This document shows, piece after piece, positions 1 through 11,944 of a stretch of 64,000 nt of DNA. Source of the stretch: Gemmatimonadota bacterium (GTDB lineage: Bacteria; Gemmatimonadota; Gemmatimonadetes; Gemmatimonadales; GWC2-71-9). The notes beneath the pieces were generated by a model, which was given only the letters and a program-made list of their open reading frames with translations, made no database searches and was not told the origin of the DNA. The first letter of the stretch is position 1; every line of letters begins with the position of its first letter. The DNA is taken from positions 23,108 through 87,107 of the forward strand of contig JADFNB010000010.1 in the NCBI GenBank assembly GCA_022563595.1. Direction: 5' to 3'. The position numbers were made by a program, and so were the translations under genes.

Positions 1-172
1 AGAGCAGCGGTTCCTTGGGAGGGATGGCGGCGAGCGCCGTCCGGTCTGGTGGCGCCGAGTCGCCGCGCGGATCCGGCGTCGTGCGTGGTGCACCCGACCC
101 GGCGCAGGCACCCATGACGGCGGTCCACGCCAGCAGCTCGACGATCTGTACGGCGCGGTGCGGCCGGGTCAT
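1..172 (-). CDS. Putative lipoprotein, N-terminal part only
   Basis: An ATG on the minus strand overlaps the stop codon of the upstream carboxylase gene in the ATGA arrangement used throughout this operon. The 57 visible residues begin [14 protein letters not shown], continue with a short hydrophobic stretch, and reach a Cys in the context VMGACAGSG. That resembles a signal-peptidase II lipobox. A Pro/Asp-rich linker follows, as is usual behind a lipidated Cys. The frame stays open to the window edge, so the 3' end and any functional domain are missing. I do not recognise the family. Coupling to the carboxylase suggests co-expression, nothing more. Confidence 0.55.
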   Translation of the reverse strand, partial: MTRPHRAVQIVELLAWTAVMGACAGSGAPRTTPDPRGDSAPPDRTALAAIPPKEPLL

Positions 173-1790
173 GTGGTTCCCGTCTCGAGCGGTGGCAGCA
201 CGAATGCGCCGAGGTGCGGCCCCCCGTAGTTGGATCCGATCCGGAGAACGAAGGCGAGCATGTCGCGGGTATCCTCCGGGACCACGATAGCGTCGACGTA
301 GCCGCGAGCGCCCGCGTACTTGGCATCCAGTTGTTGCTCGTAGTCCGCCCGCATCCCGTCGACCGCCTCGGCAAACGCCGGATCCTCCGCCTTCGCGCCG
401 TAGATCGCCTGTACTGCGGAATCACCTTCCATGACGCCCATCCGACCCGTCGGCCAGGACAAGATGAAATCCGGATCGAACCCCTGCCCGGCCATCGCGT
501 AGTAGCCGGCGCCCGAGGCATGATTGACGGTCAAGACGATCTTCGGTACCACCGCAGTCGCCATGGCTTCGACAAACTCGGCTCCCGCCCGGATGATGCC
601 CGAGTGCTCGGCCTCGGGGCCCACCATGAACCCGCTCACGTCCTGAATGAACAACAGTGGAAACCGTTCCCGGCTGGCGTTCTCGATGAAGTAGGCCACC
701 TTGCGGGCGCTCTTCGTGTATATGATCCCGCCGAGATGCGGTTTCTCTCCGGTCCGCGCCTTGACCAGGCCACGTTGGTTGGCGATCACGGCTACCGGGT
801 AGCCCTCGATCCGGCCGTGCCCGCAGATGATCTCGCGCGCTATGTCAGGTTGGAACTCGTCCAACTCGCCGTCATCGAGCAGGCAGGCCAGTACGTCGCG
901 CATGTCGTAGGCCATGCGGTGATCGAGCGGCAGGATGTCGTACAACGCGGCAGGCGGCTGCCGGGACGGACGATTGGGATCTCCCCGTCGGGGCATCCTG
1001 TTCCTGGTCGGCTGCGGCAGCCTGGCCACGTAGTCGCGGATCATGTCGAGACACTCGCCGTCGTTCTTGGCGCGGTAGTGTGCCACCATTGAGATGGTCG
1101 TGTGCGTCACGGCGCCGCCAAGGGTCTCTCCATCGATCGACTGGCCGGTGGCACCCTTCACCAGATTGGGACCGCCCAATCCCATGAACGACGTTCCCTC
1201 GACCATGTAGATGACGTCGGATAACGCCGGCAGGTACGCCCCGCCGGCGACACACGGCCCCATCACGGCGCTGATCTGCGGCACGTGGAGGTAGCGCCGC
1301 ATGATCGAGTTGTAGTAGAAGATGCGGGCGGCCCCGTACTGTCCCGGAAACACGCCCTCTTGATAGGGCAGGTTCACGCCGGCCGAGTCGACGAGGTAGA
1401 TGATCGGGATGCGCTGCCGCATCGCGATTTCCTGGGCCCGCAGGATCTTCTTGATGGTCTCAGGCCACCAGGATCCCGCTTTCACCGTGGCGTCGTTCGC
1501 CACGATGACGACCTCCCGGTCGGCTACCACGCCGACACCGGTGACAACGCCCACCCCGGGTGCCTTCCCGTCGTACTTGTCGTAGGCGACGAGCAGCCCC
1601 ACTTCCAGCCACGGCGTGTCGCTATCCAGCAGCCGACCCAGCCGCTCGCGCGCCGTCAGTTTTCCCTTGTCGTGTTGCTTGCGGATCTTCTCCGGTCCGC
1701 CGCCCTGCTCCAACCGCAGAGCCAGTTCCCGGTACGTAGCGGCCAGTTCGCGCAGCCGGCTGCGTCTCGGGGTGGTATCGGAAGGGGCCG

Positions 1791-1794
<4 letters not shown>
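169..1794 (-). CDS. Acyl-CoA carboxylase, carboxyltransferase (beta) subunit
   Basis: 541-residue crotonase-fold carboxyltransferase of the propionyl-/methylcrotonyl-CoA carboxylase beta family. It moves a carboxyl group from carboxybiotin to an acyl-CoA. The N-terminal half has the GxCxAGGAYxPAxSD-type stretch ([16 protein letters not shown]) and [11 protein letters not shown]. The C-terminal half has [11 protein letters not shown] and the GAGYYAMAG region. Length is normal for the family. Details such as LVKGATGQ and GGAVTH look closer to methylcrotonyl-type subunits, but the substrate cannot be fixed from sequence. It overlaps the B12-binding mutase subunit by 4 bases and shares the operon with the acyl-CoA mutase and meaB, which points to branched-chain or propionate acyl-CoA metabolism. 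No biotin carboxylase alpha subunit is visible in the window. Confidence 0.88.
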
Positions 1795-2210
<416 letters not shown>

Positions 2211-3512
2211 CGTGCGCGCAAGCTACGGTAGCCCTGGATACGAGACAAGCGCATTTACGAGAGCTTGAACCGCAGCAGCGCGGCCAACCCATCGACGTGG
2301 TTGCGGAGCACGGGATCCTCGATCACATCGACGTGACTTCCCTGCCGGAGGGTCTCTTCGATCGCGTCGTCGATCACGTCCGCGATGGGCTCGGCAGGTC
2401 CCTGTCCGTCACATGCCTCGGGTGTGTGCGCCAGCCGACCCGTCTCCGCGCACCGATACCCGGGGAGCTCGATGTTGGGATCGACGAGGAGGGTACGCAC
2501 CTGGCCCCGGCTGAGCGCGTCCAATGTGGGAGCAATCCCGTTGACGGCCCAGCGGGACCCCAACCCTTCCCGTAACTCGTCAATGTGGCGCGCCTCCCAC
2601 GCGCGTTCCTTTTGCTGCCGTACCGAGAGCACCGCTTCCAGCACATCATGGGGCGACGCGGACTTGGGATTGAGCTTCGCCTCGCCGAGCACGGCGTCCC
2701 GCACGTAAGGGTGGAGGTGGGGCTCGACGACGGCGACATCGGCCCCGGTCCCGGCCAGCACGACACCGACGACGCCCGCCTCCCGGGAGAGCGTGAACAG
2801 TCGCTGCGCGATCTGAGCGTAGTGCCGATGTTTCTCTTCCCGAATGCGCTGGTTGAACTTGTGCTCCCCGAGAGCGGATCCCCCGACGCCCCGGCCCCGC
2901 GGCTCGCTCCGGTTGCGATGGGTACGTGACTCGCTCGAGCCGTGGAACCGGCCCGCGCGCGTCGTATCCGCGGCGGTGAGGCCGGGAAGCTCGACCACCT
3001 CGCCGGCTGACACGTCGAAGAATCGTGCGGTGGTACGATCGCATACCGCGCAGATGACGCGCCCGAACTCGTCGTCCAGCGCCGCGAGTTCGCGCACCAG
3101 CGGCGAACGAGCCACGGCCAGACGTGAGCGGAAGACCATTGCCAGCGGAATGGCCAGGAACAGGTCGAGCGGCTCCGACGCGAAGATGGCGATGCCACGG
3201 CCTGGTGGAAGGTTGCCCGGTTGCTCGAGGTATTCGCGGATACGGTTGACGTCGCGCTGGACGGCCTTGCGGGCTGCGCGCTCGGGCCGCACCTCGTCGA
3301 ACGCGGCCAAACGTTGCTTGATGCGGTTCTTCAGCTTGATCAGGTACTTCCCTCGACTCCGGTCCCGAGGTTCCAGCTTGAGATAACACGAAACGACCCA
3401 GTGCTCACCACCGTCCAACCCGGCCAGCTGATTGATGACCGGGGCGAGCGATGTCGGCCGCCGCGGCTCATCGGCTCGTGCCGGGCTTCGCGTCGGCGCG
3501 TGGACGTATCGC

Positions 3513-5145
<1,633 letters not shown>

Positions 5146-5156
<11 letters not shown>

Positions 5157-6189
5157 TCGATGTCTCCTGCCGCAATCCGGCGACGATGTCGCGCGCGACC
5201 TGGTAAGGGGTCATGGTGCCACCCACCATTTCCTCGAGGCCGGCGGCCAGCGCTGCCTCACCATTACGTTCCTGCCAGACGAAATGCCGCAAGCTCCGGT
5301 CGACCACCTCGCGCGTGTGTCGGGCGAGACGCTCGTGGCGCCGCCGATCCAGCTCGCCGCTGGTGTGCAGGTGCCGGGCGTGTCTCTCGATGGCGTCGAC
5401 CAACTCCTCGACACCTTCGTTACGCGTAGCCGAGACCGCAAGGGCGGGTGGTTCCCAGCCAGCTCCCGCAACGCCTTCTGTCGCGCTCTCCCTCGCTTTC
5501 CCTCCGGGCAGTCCGTGATGGGGGGCGATGTTGCCGTGCGCCTTTCCTCTGCGGATCCCGAGCATCACCTCGATCTCCAGCCGCAGCCGGTCGGCACCGG
5601 GCCGATCCGCCTTGTTGATGGTGAAGATGTCGGCGATCTCCATCACGCCGGCCTTGAGGACTTGGACGCCGTCGCCGGACTCCGGTGTCAGAACGAGCAC
5701 CGACGTATCGGCGGCCGCCGCAATCGTCAGCTCTGACTGGCCGACACCGACGGTCTCGATGATAATGCGGTCGAACCCGTAGGCGTCGAGCAAGTCGCAG
5801 ACCTCGCGGGTCGTCATCGCCACTCCACCCAGCTCTCCGCGGCTCGCCATCGATCGGATGAACACGTCCGGGTCGAGCGTGAGCGATTCCATCCGGATCC
5901 GGTCGCCCAACAGCGCTCCTCCGCTGAACGGGCTGGTCGGATCGACGGCCACGACCGCCACGCTGTGTTCGCGGGCGCGGTAGACGTGGATCACGCGCTC
6001 CGCTAGCGTAGACTTTCCCCCGCCCGGCGGGCCCGTCAGGCCGATTCGGTGGGCACGTCCCACCCGTGGATGAATGGCCGAGAGCAGTTCCTCGTATCCA
6101 TCCCGCTGGTTCTCTATCAGGGAAATCGCCCGTGCGAGCGCTGGAATCCGTCGCGCCTCGATCCCCTCCAGGAGGTCGCTCGTGGACAT
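5146..6189 (-). CDS. meaB: MeaB/ArgK-type G-protein chaperone of B12 acyl-CoA mutase
   Basis: 347-residue SIMIBI-class GTPase that guards and reloads the B12 cofactor of acyl-CoA mutases. Walker A is GPPGGGKS at about residues 53-60. The switch region is VDPTSPFSGGALLGDRIRM. ETVGVGQSE and the base-recognition NKAD are also present. The C-terminal helical region is typical of MeaB dimerisation. It sits directly upstream of and overlaps the mutase large subunit, the usual context for MeaB and the split equivalent of fused IcmF. A Gly/Glu-rich insert around residues 220-245 (HHGLPGGKARESATEG) is longer than I expect for the family. Confidence 0.9.
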
Positions 6190-6281
6190 ACCCTAAGTTC
6201 GCGACCTGCTTGGGCTTCCCGCAAGCGGCTGGGCGATACGGATCGACCGGCCTGCTCCTGGCCCTGTCCCTGCCGTGTGAC

Positions 6282-6933
6282 TCATTCGCCGGACGGTTCG
6301 TGAAACAGCGTGTCGATGTCGAGCCCCCGCCGCGCGGCTCCTTCCTCGCCGTCAGGCGGCGAGAGCGATCCCGCGGATATGACGAGCTGCATGGCGTCCT
6401 CCACGCTCAGGCCGGTCGGGATTACCCGGTCCCGTGGCACGATCAGCAGGAACCCGGACGTCGGGTTCGGGGTGGTCGGGACGAATACGTGCGTGCAGGG
6501 CTGGCCGACCAGACGCGACATGAGGGGCGATTCCTCGGCCGTGACGAAGGCTATCGCCCACGAGTCCGTCGGTCGGATAGGGTATCAGGACCGTCCGCGT
6601 GAACACGCGGCGCTTTTCGCTCACCACGGATTGGACGATCTGGCTCGCGGCGTTGTAGAGATGGCCAGTCACCGGGAACCGGACCAACGCCCTATTCCAC
6701 CAGCTCAGCACTCGCCGGCCGACCGCTTGGTGGACCGCCCAGCCCAGGGTGATGATGATAACGCCGAGCATCAGGAACCCGAGTCCGGGTATCCGGAACC
6801 CGAGCGCCACCTCGATCGGCTCACCGAGGATGTCGTCGATTTGGCGGAAGATCCAGGCGAGCACGACCGCGGTCAGGCCAACCGGTGCGAGAACAATCAG
6901 CCCGACGAAGAAGTAGCGGCGAATACGGCTCAT
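6282..6933 (-). pseudogene. DUF502 family membrane protein, frameshifted
   Basis: The N-terminal frame (start 6933) gives MSRIRRYFFVGLIVLAPVGL with two membrane segments and the DUF502 hallmarks RFPVTGHLYNAASQIV and VLIPYPTD. It then loses homology. The expected continuation SWAIAFVTAEESPLMSRLVG and the signature VFVPTTPNPTSGFLLIVP appear in another frame ending at 6282. The switch falls at about 6563-6570 in GGACTCGTGG, where removing one C restores a single reading frame. Without the indel the protein would be normal length. The C-terminal frame is fully conserved, so this is either a recent mutation or a base-calling error. It overlaps the downstream CorC gene by 4 bases. Confidence 0.75.
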
Positions 6934-8129
6934 CGGCTGCGGGGTCCCGTGCGCAGACCTGTTGGGATTGCCATGACCCCGGCGCGCCGTACGACCACGC
7001 GTTCAACACGGGTGGGCGTGGCGCGCAGGACATCGAACTCCAGACCGGCCAGCAGCACGCGCTCCCCGGCGCGCGCGATCCGCCCGAGCGCCCCGGAGAG
7101 AAGGCCGCTCACCGTTTCTGCGGGGACCGGGAAGGTCACGCCGAACCGGGCCGCGAGATCCTCGCTGGGCGACGCGCCGTCCACCTCGACCAGCTCGATA
7201 TCGGGCAACTGCGGAGCGGCCGCGTCGTCGTATTCATCGAAGATCTCGCCGATGAGTTCCTCGAGCAGATCCTCCAGAGTAGCGATACCGGCCGTTCCGC
7301 CAAACTCGTCGAGTATGACCGCGAACTGCCGTCGCTCGCGCTGCATCTCCAACAGCAAGTCGGCGCAGCGGCGCGATCCGGGAACGATCGTAACGGGCCG
7401 CAGCGGGAGCGTGCCGTCCCGGCCCGCCTTGAGCACGTCGAAGGCGTGGATCATCCCGACGATCTGGTCGAGTGACTCACGGTAGACGGGGATCCGGGAG
7501 TATCCTGATTCGGTGAATATGGTGGCCACTTCGCCCACGCGAGCCCCTTCCGCGACGGCGACGATCTCGGTTCGGGGTGTCATGACCTCCCGGACGGGGC
7601 GCTCGGTGAACGCAATCAGTCCGGCGACGACAGCCAGCTCATCGTTTCGGAAACGATCGTCGGGGTCGCCGCCGCGGGGAAATACCGTGAGGTCACCCCG
7701 GTACTGTGTCGGCCGGGTGGGAACCAGACGTCTCGCCAGTTGCGCCGCCCGCTCCAGCGAGGGTGCGGCAGCCCGCATGATCGGTTCGGCCCAGCGTCGC
7801 CCGACCGCGCGAGGGATCGCCCATGTGGCAAGCAGGAGCACGGGGGAGAAGGCGAGAAGAATCATGACCGCGCGCAGCAAGCCGAAGACCGATACAACCG
7901 CCGAGAGCCCCAGCGCGGCTATGATGGTCCCTACGGTCGCCAAGGCATTCGCGGTGCCGAGGACTCGCCCCGGTGCGGAGAGCAGGGTGGTTGCAAGTGC
8001 GGCACCGCTCAGCCGCTCGGCAACCCAGCGGGAGAGTTCCAGTCGGCTGACGGCTGCGGTCCCCACCGCCAGCATCGTGCCGACGGCGGCGAGCAATGTG
8101 CCCAGCGTGAGCAGGACCCAGCCGCTCAT
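6930..8129 (-). CDS. CNNM/CorC-type membrane protein with CBS pair
   Basis: 399 residues of the hemolysin-C/CorC family, associated with Mg2+/Co2+ transport. The N-terminal third has several hydrophobic helices (from WVLLTLGTLLAAVGTML to PVLLLATWAIPRAVG), a DUF21-like region. A CBS pair follows (VREVMTPRTEIVAV and YSRIPVYRESLDQIVGMIH). Then come the linker EFGGTAGIATLEDLLEELIGEI and a CorC_HlyC domain near the C-terminus. It overlaps neighbours on both sides by 4 bases. It is a paralogue of the next gene upstream, which has the same layout. Confidence 0.85.
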   Translation of the reverse strand: MSGWVLLTLGTLLAAVGTMLAVGTAAVSRLELSRWVAERLSGAALATTLLSAPGRVLGTANALATVGTIIAALGLSAVVSVFGLLRAVMILLAFSPVLLLATWAIPRAVGRRWAEPIMRAAAPSLERAAQLARRLVPTRPTQYRGDLTVFPRGGDPDDRFRNDELAVVAGLIAFTERPVREVMTPRTEIVAVAEGARVGEVATIFTESGYSRIPVYRESLDQIVGMIHAFDVLKAGRDGTLPLRPVTIVPGSRRCADLLLEMQRERRQFAVILDEFGGTAGIATLEDLLEELIGEIFDEYDDAAAPQLPDIELVEVDGASPSEDLAARFGVTFPVPAETVSGLLSGALGRIARAGERVLLAGLEFDVLRATPTRVERVVVRRAGVMAIPTGLRTGPRSR

Positions 8130-9322
8130 GGAAGCGTTCCGGAATCGGGCGCGGCGGGTGCCGGGGCGTTGGAGGCGAGGCGCTCGAAATAAACCCGCCG
8201 GATCCGCCGCCGGATCACTTGCTCCACCACGACACGAAAACCATCGATACGCAGTTCCTCTCCGGGGCGCGGTACATGTCCCAGCTCGGCATAGATGAGG
8301 CCGCCCACGGTGCTCACGTCCTCGTGTGCGATGCTCGATCCCAGGAGTTCCGCCAGCTCGTCCAGCGCGAGCCGCCCGTCAACCCAGAACTTCGTATCCC
8401 CCTCCCGTTCCACCTCCGGCTCCTCGTCCACGTCGTACTCGTCGTGGATCTCGCCCACGATTTCCTCGAGGATGTCCTCGAGCGTGACGATGCCGGCGGT
8501 GCCGCCGAACTCGTCCACGACTATCCCGAGATGGGCCGGCCCGCGCTGGAAGTCGCGCAGCTGTGCCGCGAGCGGTTTCGCCTCCGGGAGAAACGGCGCC
8601 GGCCGGACAAGCTCGTGCCATGCCGCGGAGCCGCGCGCCATGTCTGACCACGCTGGCACGAGGTCCTTGGCGTAGAGGATGCCGATCATGTCGTCGAGGC
8701 TGTCGCGGTAGACGGGGATACGGGAGTGGTCGCTACGCCGCACGAAGTCGAGCACCTCGTTCCAAGTGGCGTTGGACGGGATGGCGTCGATGTCGAGTCG
8801 CTGCGTCATGACGTCGGCGACCGTGGAGTCGCCCAGAGAGAGGACTCCGACGAACATGTCCTGCTGGGCTGCGCCGAGCACCCCGACGGCCGCGTGGGGC
8901 GACGGGATGATGCGGTGAACGATACGGTCCAAGCCCGTTACCACTCCCACGAGCGGCCGGAGGAACAGTACCGAGCGGCGGGCTGCCGCGATGGTGTGGG
9001 TGGCCATGCCTGGTGCCAAGGTCCCAAGAGCGCGCGGCAGCGCGTCGCCCAGCATGAAGATGAGCAGCACCGTGGCAACCACGGCGACCGCGCCACCGCC
9101 GGCGTCGCGCCGCCACCATGCAGTCACCATACCGCCGCCCGCTCCGGCGAGGATCAGGAGCGCGAGGCGACCCAGGTGGAGCGCGCGGGACAGCGGGATG
9201 GGATGCCGGGCGGGAGACGGTGGATCGCCGACGCTCGGCCCGATGCCGGGGGCTTCCTCCGCCAGCGCCAGCAGCCCGGCCCAAACGGTGCTGAGGACCG
9301 CCGCAACCAGAACGGCCGTCAC
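8126..9322 (-). CDS. CNNM/CorC-type membrane protein with CBS pair, second paralogue
   Basis: Second tandem hemolysin-C/CorC protein, about 398 residues. I place the start at the GTG at 9322 because it forms the GTGA overlap with the ybeY stop; a longer frame exists but would run deep into ybeY. Order of parts: hydrophobic N-terminus (VTAVLVAAVLSTVWAGLLALA and LLILAGAGGGM), membrane segments to about residue 150, a CBS pair (DVMTQRLDIDAIP, HSRIPVYRDSLDDMIGILYA), then FGGTAGIVTLEDILEEIVGEI and a CorC_HlyC tail. Two CorC-like genes beside ybeY and phoH is a common bacterial neighbourhood (ybeXYZ in enterobacteria). Confidence 0.86.
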   Translation of the reverse strand: MTAVLVAAVLSTVWAGLLALAEEAPGIGPSVGDPPSPARHPIPLSRALHLGRLALLILAGAGGGMVTAWWRRDAGGGAVAVVATVLLIFMLGDALPRALGTLAPGMATHTIAAARRSVLFLRPLVGVVTGLDRIVHRIIPSPHAAVGVLGAAQQDMFVGVLSLGDSTVADVMTQRLDIDAIPSNATWNEVLDFVRRSDHSRIPVYRDSLDDMIGILYAKDLVPAWSDMARGSAAWHELVRPAPFLPEAKPLAAQLRDFQRGPAHLGIVVDEFGGTAGIVTLEDILEEIVGEIHDEYDVDEEPEVEREGDTKFWVDGRLALDELAELLGSSIAHEDVSTVGGLIYAELGHVPRPGEELRIDGFRVVVEQVIRRRIRRVYFERLASNAPAPAAPDSGTLP

Positions 9323-9741
9323 GGGCGCTCCAGCACGCGTCGTACGTAACGCTCCTGTCGACGCCACATCTTCGAGCGATCGCTACCGGTGTGGTCCGGG
9401 TGATCGTATCCCAGGACGTGGAGCGTGCCGTGCACGATCACGCGGACCAGTTCCTCGCGCAGCGCCACGCCGCTCGAGCGTGCGAAGCTACGGGCTGCCG
9501 GCGGACAGACGTACACGTCGCCGATGACCCGGCCGTCATGCGCCAAACCGAACGCGATGACATCGGTCGAACAATCGCGACCGAACGTGCGGCGATTGAG
9601 CGCGCGCATGCGCTGGCTGGAGAGGAAGTTGACGTGTATCGTGGCGGGTTGTGCCCGCTCGCCGTGCAACACGGCCCAGACTGCGCGACGCACCAGCGCC
9701 GTGCCGACGCCCGCAGTGACGCCCGCCGCCGCCACCCGCAC
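9319..9741 (-). CDS. ybeY: Endoribonuclease YbeY (rRNA maturation)
   Basis: Small metalloprotein required for 16S rRNA 3' maturation and ribosome quality control. The zinc motif H-x3-H-x5-H is visible as HGTLHVLGYDHPDH, preceded by STDVIAFGL and the DVYVCPP strand. The best start is the GTG at 9741, just past the stop of the upstream phosphohydrolase, giving about 140 residues. A GTG at 9780 in the same frame would add 13 residues and overlap the neighbour by 38 bases. It sits in the conserved phoH-ybeY-corC order. It ends in a GTGA overlap with the following CorC gene. Confidence 0.9.
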   Translation of the reverse strand: MRVAAAGVTAGVGTALVRRAVWAVLHGERAQPATIHVNFLSSQRMRALNRRTFGRDCSTDVIAFGLAHDGRVIGDVYVCPPAARSFARSSGVALREELVRVIVHGTLHVLGYDHPDHTGSDRSKMWRRQERYVRRVLERP

Positions 9742-9742
9742 C

Positions 9743-11944
9743 TCATACTGCCGTCCGATCCCACTCCGCCCTGATACCACCGGTAGCCGCCGGGTAGTCG
9801 ATGCGATTGTGATGGATCCCCGTGAGTACCTGGACGAATTCCTGTTTCACCCGATCCAGTTGCGCCAGTGTCAGGGGGGCGTCGTTCAGCTGTCCGGCCT
9901 CGACGCGCTGCCGGGCTAGGTGATCGATGACGTCATGCACCCGCTCCGGCGACGGATCGGCAAGGACGCGCACGGCGGCCTCGACCCCGTCGGCCAGCAT
10001 CGCCACGGCGGTCTCTACCGAGCGAGGCCGCGGGCCGGGGTAGCGGTAGCACTCCGGAGATGGCTCGTCCTCACCGCGCGTGCGTGCACGATCCAGGAAA
10101 TACGTGATCTCCGCCGTGCCGTGATGCTCCGGAATGAAGGCCTTGACTACGTCGGGCAGCCCGTAGTCGTCCGCCAGGGCCAACCCTTCCTTCACGTGGT
10201 TCCTGATAATCGTGGCGGAAACGTCCGGCTTGAGCTTGTCGTGCGGATTGGCGCCCGGGCTCTGATTCTCCACGAAGAACTGCGGCTTCTTGAGTTTCCC
10301 GACGTCGTGGTAGTAGCAACCCACCCGCGCCAATAGGCCGTTGGCGCCGATGGCGTTGCACGCCGCCTCACAGAGATTCGCCATCGCGATGCTGTGGGCG
10401 TAGGTACCCGATGCCTCGGTGGCGAGGCGCCGCAGCAGCGGGCGGGACGGGTCGGAGAGTTCGAGCAGCGTGACATCGGTGGTCACGCGTCCCATCGACT
10501 CGAACAGCGGCAGCCCGATGCTGACCAACGCAGCCGAAACCACGGCGTTGATCGTGCCGCGCCCCGCGCTCGCCGCGACCTCGGCTACCGACCAGCCGGA
10601 CTGCAGTCCCGCCGTGAGGGCAACCAGAGCGAAAGCTCCCGAGACAATCGCCACCGTTCCCAGGATGTGAGCCCGGCGGCGAACGACACGAATCCCGATG
10701 GCCGCGGCGACGCCGGTGAGCAGCGTGATGTATAAGGCCGCAGGTCCTACATAGACCGGTTGTGCCGTGATCAAGACCGCCAGCACCGCGGCCGCAATCA
10801 TGGCAACCCGACCGCCGAACAGCACCGCGATGAGCATGGCGGCAAACGGGATCGGTATCAGTTCCGGTTGCTCGGAGACGAAACGCAAGTTGGCCGCAGC
10901 GCCGAGCACGACGATGCCGAAGAGGACGAAGATGACGAGAACCTGGCGCAGGCTCGAGTAGGTCTCGCGGCGGTACAACAGCAGCAGGAGCCAGAAAATC
11001 GAGAGGATGAGGGCGTTGGCCAAAACGCGGCCCAAAGCGGCTGGCACGTCGAGACGCTCCGCCCCTCCGTGCCCGAGCAGTTCCGTCCGCAGTGCGACCA
11101 TACGGTCGTTTGCCTCGGTGGTGACCACCTCGTGCTCCGCAACGATCCGTTCGCTATTGCGCACGCGGTCCTTGACGGTATCGACCTGGGCACGCAACTC
11201 GGCGCGCAAGGATTCGGTGGCCAGGACGTTCGGCACCAGTGTTGGTTGGAAGGTGGCGATCAGGAGCTTCACGAAGAGCTGATCGCCGATGACGGAGTTG
11301 GGAGCCGGATGCACTGCGCGCCGCCGTTCCAGGAGTTGCACCCAGCCCAGCGCCGAGTCTACCGGTATCACGCGATCAGTTCCGTCGCGGCGAACTACAA
11401 TCTCGCGCGCGGTCTCGGCGTCACTTGGCGCCAACCGGGCGACGCCGCGCGCCAGATCACGCTGCACGAGCCTTCGCAACGCCCGACGGAATTCTGAGCG
11501 GTGATCGTCCTGCAGCAGGAACTCGGCCTCGTCCGCTGTGAGGCGCAGGTCGTATACCAGTGCCGTATCCAAGAGCGCAGCCACCGAATCCGCCGCGCTC
11601 ATCGCCGTGAACAGTCCATTGACGTGCCGGTCGATCGAGTCGACCGCCTCCTGCCGGAGATCGTAGATCGGCCGTACGGTGGCCGCCAACGCGTCCGCCT
11701 CGCGCTCCAACTGCGCAGGTGTCTTTCGCACGACGAAATCGAAGGGGGCTACCACGTCTCCAGGTGCCACTTCACCGACCTCGTAGATCGGTGCATCGAA
11801 GCCTCCGACCACCGGATAGAGCAGGTAGGTGAGAATGGCGAGCACGACGAGCGGTAGCCAGCGCGCCCCGTGGTACACGATGCGACGCGGCAGCTCGCTG
11901 GCGCGTGGCTCGAGGGCCAGCGGCGCGCGACGGCGATCGTTCAC
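9743..11944 (-). CDS. 7TM-HD phosphohydrolase, PgpH-like (putative c-di-AMP phosphodiesterase)
   Basis: 733 residues with the layout of the PgpH/YqfF family. An N-terminal TM is followed by a long extracytoplasmic 7TMR-HDED-type domain (to about residue 320). A block of seven membrane helices follows (from ALILSIFWLLLLLYR to ALVSIGLPLFESM). The cytoplasmic HD domain has the marks TYAHSIAMANLCEAA, YYHDVGK and IIRNHVKEGLALA. Characterised PgpH enzymes hydrolyse cyclic di-AMP to pApA; activity here is inferred. It overlaps phoH by 4 bases. The phoH-pgpH-ybeY order matches Firmicutes and other bacteria. Confidence 0.87.
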   Translation of the reverse strand: MNDRRRAPLALEPRASELPRRIVYHGARWLPLVVLAILTYLLYPVVGGFDAPIYEVGEVAPGDVVAPFDFVVRKTPAQLEREADALAATVRPIYDLRQEAVDSIDRHVNGLFTAMSAADSVAALLDTALVYDLRLTADEAEFLLQDDHRSEFRRALRRLVQRDLARGVARLAPSDAETAREIVVRRDGTDRVIPVDSALGWVQLLERRRAVHPAPNSVIGDQLFVKLLIATFQPTLVPNVLATESLRAELRAQVDTVKDRVRNSERIVAEHEVVTTEANDRMVALRTELLGHGGAERLDVPAALGRVLANALILSIFWLLLLLYRRETYSSLRQVLVIFVLFGIVVLGAAANLRFVSEQPELIPIPFAAMLIAVLFGGRVAMIAAAVLAVLITAQPVYVGPAALYITLLTGVAAAIGIRVVRRRAHILGTVAIVSGAFALVALTAGLQSGWSVAEVAASAGRGTINAVVSAALVSIGLPLFESMGRVTTDVTLLELSDPSRPLLRRLATEASGTYAHSIAMANLCEAACNAIGANGLLARVGCYYHDVGKLKKPQFFVENQSPGANPHDKLKPDVSATIIRNHVKEGLALADDYGLPDVVKAFIPEHHGTAEITYFLDRARTRGEDEPSPECYRYPGPRPRSVETAVAMLADGVEAAVRVLADPSPERVHDVIDHLARQRVEAGQLNDAPLTLAQLDRVKQEFVQVLTGIHHNRIDYPAATGGIRAEWDRTAV

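Noticed and set aside
214..1092. Long plus-strand open frame opposite the carboxylase gene
   Set aside because: Antisense frame caused by GC-rich codon structure; no family resemblance, while the minus strand encodes a complete carboxyltransferase.
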